Below are positions 53,520 through 64,000 of a DNA stretch of 64,000 nucleotides, piece by piece (position 1 is the stretch's first letter; every line of letters begins with the position of its first letter). A program made the translations under genes and the position numbers. Source of the DNA: Sorangium cellulosum So0157-2 (lineage in GTDB: Bacteria; Myxococcota_A; Polyangia; Polyangiales; Polyangiaceae); NCBI RefSeq assembly GCF_000418325.1, contig NC_021658.1, positions 10,740,001 through 10,804,000 of the forward strand. Reading direction: 5' to 3'. The notes under the pieces were generated by a model, which saw nothing but the letters and a program-made list of their open reading frames with translations, ran no database searches and was not told the origin of the DNA.

Positions 53520-54278
53520 TCAGTCGTCGTCCGACCGAGCCTCGTCGGGGAGCACCAGCCTGCCAATGGCCACCTGGCGCACCGCCGCCGGATAGTAGGC
53601 CGTGACGGCGGCCGTGCTCCAGGTGTGTCCGACGACGGTAGCGGCCGCGTTCGTGTAGAGGCGCATCACGCCGTAGCCCGCGCCGGAAGCCCAGCGGCCG
53701 CCCGAGGAGTACCTGGAGTCGGACGAGCCGTGTTGGAAGTTCGTCGAGTCGACAACGCTCACCTCGTACTGGAACGTGCCCGCGACGAGAGGGCTCGCCG
53801 GGAGCCTCACCCTCGGCGCCCGGCGGAGGATCGCGACGTGCCCCGTCGCCGACTCGCCCTCTGGATAACGGATGGCCATGACGTCGCCGGCGCGCGCGTC
53901 CCGGAGGTCGCGGATCCTCTCGAACCCGTTCTCGTCGACGATGGCGTCGTAATAGGTGGCCGCGCTCGGGCTCCGGCTGCCCAGCCAGCCGTCGAACGAC
54001 GACTCGGTCCAGCCGTAGCTCCGCTTGAGCAGCTGCGTCAGGAAGGTGGCGCACTGGGTGCGGTTCGCGTAGCGCCGCGCGCCGGCGACGCCCGCCCAGG
54101 TGATGAAGCTAGGAGTCGAGTTGTACTCGTTGTTGTCAGGATCGATGTTGTCGACGAGGCGCTCCGCCCAGTCGAGATGTTCGACGCGGTGCGCAGCCGC
54201 AGCACCCGGCGAGAGCCACGCGAAACACGAGAGGACGAGACAAGCGATCCCCACAGGACGACGACGAACGCTCGCCAT
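53520..54278 (-). CDS. Secreted Cys/His amidase-like (CHAP/NlpC-type) protein
   Basis: Encodes 252 residues from ATG 54278. A signal peptide ends near residue 28 (LSPGAAAAH). The domain has TQCATFLTQLLKRSYGW, with a possible catalytic Cys, and about 80 residues later RAGDVMAIRYPEGESATGHV with the candidate His, as in CHAP/NlpC-P60 endopeptidases. The identity is by motif only. It probably cuts cell-wall peptides or crosslinks. It is upstream of GH94 on the same strand but separated by a terminator. Confidence 0.6.
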   Translation of the reverse strand: MASVRRRPVGIACLVLSCFAWLSPGAAAAHRVEHLDWAERLVDNIDPDNNEYNSTPSFITWAGVAGARRYANRTQCATFLTQLLKRSYGWTESSFDGWLGSRSPSAATYYDAIVDENGFERIRDLRDARAGDVMAIRYPEGESATGHVAILRRAPRVRLPASPLVAGTFQYEVSVVDSTNFQHGSSDSRYSSGGRWASGAGYGVMRLYTNAAATVVGHTWSTAAVTAYYPAAVRQVAIGRLVLPDEARSDDD

Positions 54279-54615
54279 GACCCACCACGCAATGCAATGA
54301 GTTGTTCGAACCGGCGCGTCGCACTCAGCGCGCGTATTCCCGTGATGTATTAACCATGATCGCGAGACATCGTTCAATATAAATTTTCAGCACAAGCGAT
54401 TTTAGGAGTCGCTTGTCCCACAGGCGCACAGAGAGACAGGCGCCCTCTCGCGCCGTGCGCCTCACGACGCGACGACGCGACGGAACATCGCACCGCTCGG
54501 CCGACGGGCCGGCGGAAAGCAGTCGATTTCGAGGGGGATCCGGGTTAACCTGGCCTGTTGTCGAGACGCACGGGGGGCTCGTCCAGCAGGCACGATCGAC
54601 GGTGTGGACCGGAGG
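54279..54615. other. Lower-GC intergenic region
   Basis: No gene supported. Bases 54330-54410 are clearly richer in A+T than the surroundings. On the minus strand TTGAAC (54372-54377) and TAATAC (54347-54352) are 19 bases apart and could be the promoter of the amidase-like gene; the spacing is long, so this is weak. Confidence 0.4.
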
Positions 54616-55128
54616 TCACTTCGTCTTGATACGGAACTCGACGCGCCGGTTCATGGCGCGGCAGCCCTCGTCGTTCGTGAAGCAGACCGGCGCGGCGGCG
54701 CCGTACCCCGGCGCCGTCATCGGCGTCGCGACGCCGCGCTGGACCAGGTAGCGGACCACGGCGTTCGCGCGGCGCTCGGACAGCTTGATGTTGTGCTCCA
54801 CCGTCCCCTGGTTGTCCGTGTGCCCCTCGACCGTCAGCGCGGTGATCTCCGGGTGCGTCCTCAGGATGTTCGCCACCGCGTCGAGGACCGAGAACGACTC
54901 GGGCCGGATCTCGTCCTTGTCGAGGTCGTAGAAGATGGGCCGGGCGATCTTGATGCGATCCCCCTCGATGACCGCCTCGGCAGGCGCCGCCGGCTGGACG
55001 GGCGCCGGCGGAGGCGGCGGTGGAGGCGGCGTCGCGCTCGCCGCCAGCGACATCTCGGCGTTCGCCGACCCGCACCCCGCCGCAAGGACGCCCATGACCA
55101 CCAGCCAGATCGCTCGGTTCGCTCGCAT
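54616..55128 (-). CDS. OmpA-family (Pal-like) lipoprotein
   Basis: Encodes 170 residues from ATG 55128 with AGAGGCG upstream. The lipobox LAAGC is followed by a run of eight prolines and a short linker. The OmpA domain has RPIFYDLDKDEIRPES, VEGHTDNQGTVEHNIKLSERRANAVVRYL and the closing MNRRVEFRI, all normal for peptidoglycan binding. It would anchor the outer membrane to the wall. Divergent from the second Hsp70 gene. Confidence 0.93.
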   Translation of the reverse strand: MRANRAIWLVVMGVLAAGCGSANAEMSLAASATPPPPPPPPAPVQPAAPAEAVIEGDRIKIARPIFYDLDKDEIRPESFSVLDAVANILRTHPEITALTVEGHTDNQGTVEHNIKLSERRANAVVRYLVQRGVATPMTAPGYGAAAPVCFTNDEGCRAMNRRVEFRIKTK

Positions 55129-55322
55129 TTCGCGCCTCTAGCACGGCGCATCGCCCGGAAGAAGCGCCGGCGACGGCCGGAACGAGCGCCGCCGCCGCCC
55201 GGGAGACGCGCCGGCGCCGCCCGCCGGCGGGGCGGCCCCGCCCCGGGGCGCGCGCCCGCGGGGACGCGCGCCGGACCTGCGCAAGGCGCGGCGGCGATCC
55301 AGTATCGTTGCTGCGCGCACGC

Positions 55323-58307
<2,985 letters not shown>

Positions 58308-58369
58308 TCGGTTTCCGGGAGCCCTCGCCGGCGCAGAGGGGCATCAACGCAGCCTGCGAAGGTACGGGC

Positions 58370-59605
58370 TCAGTGCCGAAGCGCCTCGGCCGCGGGCGCC
58401 GGCGCGTCATCGTCATCGCCGCCGCTCGCCTCAGCGCGCCTGATCTCTTCCTCGTAGGCGAGGAGCACGAGCGGCCGGAGGCGCTCGATGTCCTTCAGGC
58501 CCGAGATGTACACACGGCTCTTGCCGACGTTCTCGGGGGCAGGCTCGATCTCGAAGCCGGGGACGAGCGGCGATGCGCGCTCGACGGCGAGGCGCGTCAC
58601 CACCGCCTTGCGACGCCCGTCGAAGAAGAGGCGCATGAACCACTTCTTTCGGTTACCGATGTTCAGGCCGAAGTAGTTTACTGAGTCGAGGTACTGGACC
58701 TGAGGCTTGTCCTTCATTGCCGAGTCGGCGCAGATGCGCTGGATGATATCGTAGGCTTCGAGCTCCTCGGCGGTGGTCACGACACCTTTGGCGAGATCAG
58801 GCTGCGACTCCGCCGGAGCGCGCGGCGGCGCCGGCGGAGGCGCCGCCGCCGGCGTGACGGCTACCGGCGGCGCGGGTTCGTAGGTCTCCTGCTTGATCGA
58901 GCGGGTCGCCATCTCAAGGAGCGTCGACTGGATCGCCTTCTTCACGATGGGCACGAACTTCTCGACCCTCTTGGCCGTGAGCTTCCCGGTCGTGATGTTG
59001 ATCTCGTTCAGGAGAAAGCGGGTGAACGACTCCGAGGGGTTCCGCAGGAGCTCATTGACATAGCTCGTCACCTTGCCGGTATAGATGATGTCCTCGGCGC
59101 GCTGCCGCACGAGGGCGGCGTCGAAGAACGCCTTTGAAAATGCCTCGAGCGTCTCGACGTCGCGCTCGGAGAAACCGAGGACATCGAACTCGAAGAAGGC
59201 TTTACCATCCATGATGTTGGGCTCTTCGAGATCGGTGAAGAAGAGATACCGCACGCCGTTCGTCACGACGGCGACCTTCACCGATGGCGTCGCGTTGAAA
59301 TAGCGCTGGAGCTGACCATTGTGCAGGTTCGGCTCGGAATCCGCCGATTTACACTCGAAGAACATGATCGGCATGCCGTTCAGGTAGATCGCGTAATCTA
59401 CCTTCTCCGACGGGCCGCTCGGGCGCTTCTTGGCGAAGTCGGCGATGTATTCGGGGTGGACTTCGGTCGGGTCGAAGATGTCGTATCCGAGCGCGTCGAG
59501 GAAGGGGAGGATGAGCGCGTTCTTGGTCGCTTGCTCTCCCCGGGTGTGAGGTTGTCTTCTGCGGACGTTTTCGCTGAGACGGCGGATGTTGTCGAGCAGC
59601 GCCAT
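58370..59605 (-). CDS. Orphan HsdR-N-like nuclease-domain protein
   Basis: Encodes 411 residues from ATG 59605 with AGAGG five bases upstream. The N-terminal 200 residues resemble the HsdR N-terminal domain: NALILPFLDALGYDIFDPTE, then the PD-(D/E)xK centre with VDYAIYLNGMPIMFFECKSAD. There is no helicase, HsdM or HsdS. A Pro/Ala linker (about 255-285) joins a second domain with QYLDSVNYFGLNIGNRKKWF and a late KSRVYISGLKDI. It could be a stand-alone restriction or DNA-repair nuclease. Codon use looks less GC-biased than its neighbours, which suggests transfer. Confidence 0.8.
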   Translation of the reverse strand: MALLDNIRRLSENVRRRQPHTRGEQATKNALILPFLDALGYDIFDPTEVHPEYIADFAKKRPSGPSEKVDYAIYLNGMPIMFFECKSADSEPNLHNGQLQRYFNATPSVKVAVVTNGVRYLFFTDLEEPNIMDGKAFFEFDVLGFSERDVETLEAFSKAFFDAALVRQRAEDIIYTGKVTSYVNELLRNPSESFTRFLLNEINITTGKLTAKRVEKFVPIVKKAIQSTLLEMATRSIKQETYEPAPPVAVTPAAAPPPAPPRAPAESQPDLAKGVVTTAEELEAYDIIQRICADSAMKDKPQVQYLDSVNYFGLNIGNRKKWFMRLFFDGRRKAVVTRLAVERASPLVPGFEIEPAPENVGKSRVYISGLKDIERLRPLVLLAYEEEIRRAEASGGDDDDAPAPAAEALRH

Positions 59606-60170
59606 ATTGCCTCTGAGAGCACCGGCTTGGATCCAGCGGAACCCGCTGGCGGTCGCTCCCCCGGAACAGGAGCGCGCGCTTTCCTTCACGATGAACGATA
59701 CACCCGCCATATTTTTACTAGGACACGAAAATCGCTCTCGCGGACGTTTTGGTGGGTGAAAGACGCTGGACGGCAGTGGCCCCCCCGAGCTGTCCTCTCA
59801 CAGGGCAGTATCGCGCGCATCATCGTCGTTGCGACCACATCAGGGGGAAACGGAGACTGGAGCGGCTCCCGAGCGCACGTTCGCGGCGGCGCTCGGCCGA
59901 TCCTCAGCGCTGGCTCGCTCGCCCGCCGGCCGCTGCCTTCCAGCCTTGATGGCCTTCAGCAGGCGTTCGGCGGCGACCTCAGTTCCAGAAGGAGCAGACG
60001 CCGTCCACGCCCCCGCAGGCCAGCCCCGGGCTGGAGCAGTCGCACGTCGAGGCCCCGTCGCTCACGGCGGGGTTGTAGCAGAGCTCCCCGCCGCAGCCGC
60101 CGACGGCGCAGTCCGCGTCCGTGGCGCACGCGTCACCGCTGTTCCGGATGCAGCGCCCGCCGACCGGCGT
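59606..60170. other. Region upstream of the nuclease gene and behind the eight-cysteine gene
   Basis: No independent gene. The right part, 59979-60170, encodes a Cys-rich continuation of the eight-cysteine protein after a TGA; the left part holds an A+T-rich patch near 59700-59730, possibly the promoter of the nuclease gene. Confidence 0.55.
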
Positions 60171-61082
60171 TCAGTCGCCGGTCGCCGCCCCGACGCACGC
60201 CTCGAGCTCCGGCGTCGCTCGCCAGCCGCACTCCCCCGACGCGCCCCGCTCGCACACGCCGTGCTTGTCGTAACACGCGTACTCCTCGAGCCACTGGCAG
60301 TCCGTGGCCACGTCCTCGTCCGCGCAGACCTGCCCGCTGCAGCCGGTCACCACGCACGGGGCAGGCTCGCCGCCCCCGAGGCACGCCTCGAGCTCCGGCG
60401 TCTCGCGCCAGCCGCACTCGCCCGACTCGCCCCGCTCGCACACGCCGTGCTCCGCGTAACACGCGTACTCCTCGCGCCACTCGCACGTGGTGACCACATC
60501 GTCGTCAGCGTCCGCACAGACCTGCCCGCTGCAGCCGGTCACCACGCACGGGGCAGGCTCGCCGCCCCCGAGGCACGCCTCGAGCTCCGGCGTCTCGCGC
60601 CAGCCGCACTCGCCCGATTCGCCCCGCTCGCACACGCCGTGCTCCTGGTAACACGCGTACTCCTCGCGCCACTCACACGTGGTGGCGAGGTCGTTATCGG
60701 CCTCGACGCAGAGCTGCCCGCTGCAGCCGCCCACCACGCACGGGGCAGGCTCGCCGCCCCCGAGGCACGCCTCGAGCTCCGGCGTCTCGCGCCAGCCGCA
60801 CTCGCCAGACGCGCCCCGCTCGCACACGCCGAACTTGTCGAAACACGCGTACTCCTCGCGCCACTCGCACGTGGTGACCACCTCGTCGTCGGCGTCGGCG
60901 CAGATCTGCCCGCTGCAGCCGGTCGGCCTGCAGTCCCCAGGCTCGCCGCCCGCAGTCCCGCCGTTTCCAGGTCCGCCGTCGCCCGGGCTCTGACAGCCCT
61001 TGCCCTTGGCGCCGGTGAGCAGGGGAACGAAGAGCAGGAGCATTCCAACCACGAGCCGATGACGCTTGCTGAACAGATCCAT
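59979..61082 (-). pseudogene. Secreted eight-cysteine-domain repeat protein with an internal in-frame TGA
   Basis: From ATG 61082 a signal peptide (GMLLLFVPLLTGAKG) precedes four copies of about 60 residues, each with eight cysteines in the order CVVTGCSGQVCAD, TTCEWREEYAC, GVCERG, GECGWRETPELEAC. The copies are nearly identical, underlain by about 180-bp DNA repeats. A TGA at 60171-60173 ends the frame after 303 residues. In the same frame the sequence continues with a fifth, diverged domain (GGRCIRNSGDACATDADC, GGCGGELC, STCDCSSPGLACGG, VDGVCSFWN) to a stop at 59979. So this is either a nonsense mutation that trimmed the protein, or readthrough or recoding. If TGA is a true end, the CDS is 60171-61082. 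Confidence 0.8.
60175..60930. repeat. Four tandem ~180-bp repeats in the eight-cysteine gene
   Basis: Blocks starting near 60200, 60390, 60570 and 60755 are almost identical, each encoding one eight-cysteine unit. The repetition allows copy-number change by recombination and could hamper assembly. Confidence 0.8.
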
Positions 61083-61514
61083 CGTTAAGCCTCCTATCAA
61101 GGGTTCGACCGTGCCATCCGGCAGCCGCAGCCGCCAGCGTTCGCCGGCCGCTTCACGGGCCCGCGTCGGCGTGTCCCCGAAGCGTGGACGCGACCTCCCG
61201 CCGTGACGAGCCGCTTTCTCGCTTTCTGCTCCTGCCGTCTGCAAGCGGCGAGCCGCCCTCCAGGCCACGCGCGCTCCGCCGGGAGGAGGCGCTCCGGCGG
61301 CGACGAGGCGCACGCCTTGCGGGGGGGCGCCTGCCGCGGCCGCCGCGGGGCTGCACACTCTGGCACAAACCGAGCGCACCCCGTCGAAAGCCGGGCGTTT
61401 CTGCGCCCCTCTGCATGGCCTGCCGCTTGCTATGTGCGCCGGCACGGGACGCGGACAGCGCAGCACGCGCCGGCGCAGCCATGACGCCCTGTGTCTTCGT
61501 GAACGAGGTGAACT
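61083..61514. other. Intergenic region, no gene seen
   Basis: 432 bases between divergent genes. Frames here lack any recognisable domain. Promoters for the two secreted-protein genes are expected but I cannot place them. Confidence 0.5.
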
Positions 61515-64000
61515 ATGACCTTCCTGTCTAGAACTTACGCCGGCTGGCTCGTCGTCGCGGCGACAGCGGCATCGGCCGGACTCGCCGGCTGCGTGGTGGT
61601 GGGAGGCTCGACGGGGAATTCGCCCGATGACGACGCTCCGACCGACTTCATCTCTGGCAACCCGAACGGGAACGACGGCCGAGGGGAGGACGACGGAGGG
61701 GGCGTCGTCGGCTCCGCGGGCGCCGGCGGGAGCGCCGGGGCGCCGGACGAAGGAGCGGGCGACGACGACCCGGAGCGCGCGATCACCGAGGCCGACATCA
61801 TCCAGGTCAACGGCGGCAAGCTCTACGCGCTCTCGCAGTACGCGGGGCTCAGCGTCATCGACATCTCGCGGCGCGACCGGCTGAAGCTCCTCGGGCGCTA
61901 CCAGGCGAGCGGGATGCCCTTCGAGATGTACCTGCGCGACGGCATCGTCTACGCGATGTTCTCGTCGTGGACCCAGTACCTCTACGACGAGGACACCGGC
62001 GAGTACACCTACACGGAGTCGAGCCGCATCGAGGCGCTCGACGTCTCGGACCCGGCGGACATCCGCCTGATCGGCTCGTTCAACCTGCCGGGCACCATCT
62101 CCGACTCGCGCATCGTCGGCGACGTGCTCTATGCCGTCACCCTGGAGAACAACTATTGCTGGGGGTGCGGGAGCTCGCCGAACACCACCGTCACCTCCCT
62201 CGCCGTCGGCGACCCCGAGGCGATCCGGGTCGTCGATAAAATGAGCTTCAGCGACGACGACCCCTACGGCTACGGGTGGCGCCGCAGCGTGACCGTCACC
62301 CAGGACCGCATGTATGTCTCCGGCATCGAGTGGGACGGCACCGACGAGGGGCACTCCACCATCCAGGTCATCGACATCTCCGACCCGAGCGGCGACCTCG
62401 TGGAAGGCACGACCGTCGAGGCCACCGGCCAGATCCAGAGCCGCTGGCAGATGGACGAGCACGAGGGCGTCCTCCGCGTCGTCAGCCAGCCCGGCCTCTG
62501 GTGGAACAACGCGGCGCAGCCCGGCGTCCAGACCTTCGCCGTCGCGTCCTCGCAGGAGCTCACCCCCCTCGGCTACACCGAGCTCCGCCTCCCCAAGCCC
62601 GAGTCGCTGCGCTCCGTCCGCTTCGACGGCGACCGCGCCTACGCCATCACGGCGGAGCAGACCGACCCGCTGTTCACCATCGATCTCAGCGACCCGGAGC
62701 ACCCCGCCCAGCTCGGCGAGCTCGAGATGCCCGGCTGGGTCTACCACATGGAGCCGCGCGGCGACCGCGTGCTCGCCCTCGGGTTCGACAACGCCTCCAC
62801 CGAGGGCTCGCTCCACGTCTCGCTCTTCGACGTCTCGGACCTCACGGCCCCGACGATGCTGGAGCGCATCCACTTCGGCGGCTCGTGGGGGAGCTTCGCC
62901 GAGGACCAGGACCGGATCCACAAGGCCTTCACCATCCTGGACGACCTCGGCACGATCCTCGTGCCCTACAGCGGCTGGGCGCAGCGCGGCGACATCGGCT
63001 GCGGCACGTACAACAGCGGCATCCAGCTCATCGACTTCACGGCCGACACGCTGACGAAGCGCGGCTCCGCCCCCGCGCGCGGCCAGGCGCGGCGCGCCTT
63101 CGTCCACGACGAGCGGCTCTTCGCCGTCTCCGATCAGGAGGTCGGGACGTTCAACATCGACAACCGCGACGCCCCGGTCGAGGTCGCCGACCTCACCCTC
63201 ACGACCGTCGTCAGCAACGCGGTCGTCACCGGCGATCTCGTGGTCCGCATGAGCGCGGACTGGTGGACCAGCAGCCCGCAGCTCGAGATCGCGCCGGCCG
63301 CGGATCCGGGCCGCACCGAGCCGATCGGGAAGCTCGACCTCGCGGCGCTGGGCTCCGGGTCGGAGGGGGACTGCTACGGCTACGGCATCGCCGACGCGCG
63401 CCTCTTCGCGCACGGGCAATACGCCTACCTGCTCTGGCCCTCGTACACGGGCGGGACCACCAAGGCGCACGTCGCCGTCATCGATCTCAGGGACCCCGAG
63501 TCTCCCCGGATCGCGAGCCAGCGCGCCCTGCCGTTCGGCAGCAACGCGCTCTACTCCTACGGGTACTACGGCGCCGTCGTCCCGACGGGTGATTCCGTGG
63601 TGCAGGCGGGGAGCACCCTCGTGCTCCGCAACACCGACGACCAGCACAACTACTACGACGACTACTACGACGGCAACGAGCAGCCGGCGCCTGCGGAGCC
63701 GTCGCTCGAGGTCCTCGACCTCTCCGACCCGTCGAACCCGGTGCACCGCTCGGTGGCGCTGCTCTCCGAGACGCTGCCCGCCGGCGGTGGCTACACGGGC
63801 CTTCAGCTCGACGGCACCACCGTGCTGACCTCGCACTGGGTGCCGCTGCCCGAGGACCCCTCCAAGGCGCGCTTCTACCTCGACCGCATCGACGTGTCCG
63901 ACCCGTCCGCGCCCGTCGTGCGGGCGCCGGTCAACGTGCCCGGGTCGCTGCTCGCCTTCGACGGCGCGCTCGGCCGCGCGCTCACGGTCGATTACGAGCC
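61515..64000 (+). CDS. Beta-propeller lipoprotein (partial, runs off the right end)
   Basis: From ATG 61515 (GAGGTGA upstream) the frame is open to 64000: 828 codons without a stop. The lipobox LAGC near residue 23 follows a signal peptide. After an acidic and Gly-rich linker, strands of a propeller repeat: KLYALSQYAGLSVIDISRRD, YAMFSSWTQYLYDEDTGEY, RIEALDVSDPADIRLIGSF, TIQVIDISDPSG, LFTIDLSDPEHPAQLGEL, as in the Beta_propel family of exported proteins. It may be a surface-binding or scaffolding protein. Alternating D-x-S-D-P turns are typical. The C-terminus is not seen, so an extra domain is possible. Confidence 0.85.
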   Translation, partial: MTFLSRTYAGWLVVAATAASAGLAGCVVVGGSTGNSPDDDAPTDFISGNPNGNDGRGEDDGGGVVGSAGAGGSAGAPDEGAGDDDPERAITEADIIQVNGGKLYALSQYAGLSVIDISRRDRLKLLGRYQASGMPFEMYLRDGIVYAMFSSWTQYLYDEDTGEYTYTESSRIEALDVSDPADIRLIGSFNLPGTISDSRIVGDVLYAVTLENNYCWGCGSSPNTTVTSLAVGDPEAIRVVDKMSFSDDDPYGYGWRRSVTVTQDRMYVSGIEWDGTDEGHSTIQVIDISDPSGDLVEGTTVEATGQIQSRWQMDEHEGVLRVVSQPGLWWNNAAQPGVQTFAVASSQELTPLGYTELRLPKPESLRSVRFDGDRAYAITAEQTDPLFTIDLSDPEHPAQLGELEMPGWVYHMEPRGDRVLALGFDNASTEGSLHVSLFDVSDLTAPTMLERIHFGGSWGSFAEDQDRIHKAFTILDDLGTILVPYSGWAQRGDIGCGTYNSGIQLIDFTADTLTKRGSAPARGQARRAFVHDERLFAVSDQEVGTFNIDNRDAPVEVADLTLTTVVSNAVVTGDLVVRMSADWWTSSPQLEIAPAADPGRTEPIGKLDLAALGSGSEGDCYGYGIADARLFAHGQYAYLLWPSYTGGTTKAHVAVIDLRDPESPRIASQRALPFGSNALYSYGYYGAVVPTGDSVVQAGSTLVLRNTDDQHNYYDDYYDGNEQPAPAEPSLEVLDLSDPSNPVHRSVALLSETLPAGGGYTGLQLDGTTVLTSHWVPLPEDPSKARFYLDRIDVSDPSAPVVRAPVNVPGSLLAFDGALGRALTVDYE

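Noticed and set aside
48827..53605. A 1592-codon open frame across the amidohydrolase and GH94 genes
   Set aside because: It is mostly antisense or off-frame to two well-supported enzymes and consists of low-complexity Arg/Ala/Gly; typical of open shadows in very GC-rich DNA.
60171..60173. Selenocysteine codon
   Set aside because: No recognised Sec motif around the TGA and no clear SECIS-like hairpin by eye. Kept only as something to test.
61083..63836. Long minus-strand extension upstream of the eight-cysteine gene
   Set aside because: It is antisense to the beta-propeller gene and lacks a ribosome site or domain; the signal peptide and start at 61082 mark the real gene.

Overview
The window is very GC-rich (I estimate about 73-75%), has strongly G/C-ending codons and dense lipoprotein, TPR, eukaryote-like Ser/Thr kinase and Hsp70 genes. 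With a cellobiose-phosphorylase-type GH94 enzyme, this points to a myxobacterium, most likely Sorangium or a close relative (inference, not a database match). I saw no rRNA, tRNA, insertion sequence, phage module or CRISPR array.

Layout. 1-1590: start of a class-III aminotransferase, a small CxxC protein, a decayed VOC fragment and an autoregulated marR. 1590-7300: the most unusual block. A Nif11-leader RiPP-precursor-like gene is followed by a cytochrome P450 with an abnormal I-helix. A second P450, a catalytic-core-only threonyl-tRNA synthetase and an NTF2-like gene lie on the other strand. The synthetase is preceded by a Thr-rich leader peptide and mutually exclusive RNA hairpins, a classical ribosome-mediated attenuator. 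7600-15700: TPR lipoprotein, HTH/zinc-ribbon regulator, a kinase-globin-pseudohydrolase fusion, a frameshifted lipoprotein, and a divergent methyltransferase/AraC pair. 15800-21340: OmpA-like lipoprotein, isocitrate dehydrogenase, membrane protein, lipoprotein-Smr operon (smr frameshifted by a 4-bp duplication) and a YRPFEP-repeat secreted protein. 21900-30950: kinase-STAND ATPase, a 21-bp repeat array, NUDIX, M15-like peptidase, an 18-cysteine protein, dtd and a PanE-like reductase. 31000-44320: pdxA with a degenerate response regulator, tldD, large TPR protein, lipoprotein, hemD, TerB-like protein, S41 protease, tatA. 44660-58310: membrane protein, DUF2760-Hsp70 pair, then amidohydrolase, GH94, secreted Cys/His amidase-like and OmpA lipoprotein genes, then a second Hsp70. 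58370-64000: orphan HsdR-N-like nuclease, a repeated eight-cysteine protein with an in-frame TGA, and a beta-propeller lipoprotein running off the end.

How genes may work together. The Nif11 peptide and adjacent P450 look like a minimal RiPP cassette. The second P450 and ThrRS may be part of the same locus or only neighbours. Two promoters (marR and the thrS leader) share a TTGACG-N17-(-10) layout placing the predicted start on or next to a GTG codon, suggesting leaderless translation. GH94 is preceded by a promoter, a short two-hairpin RNA and a strong intrinsic terminator, suggesting premature-termination control. Four reading frames are disrupted by small lesions, which could be real decay or sequence errors.
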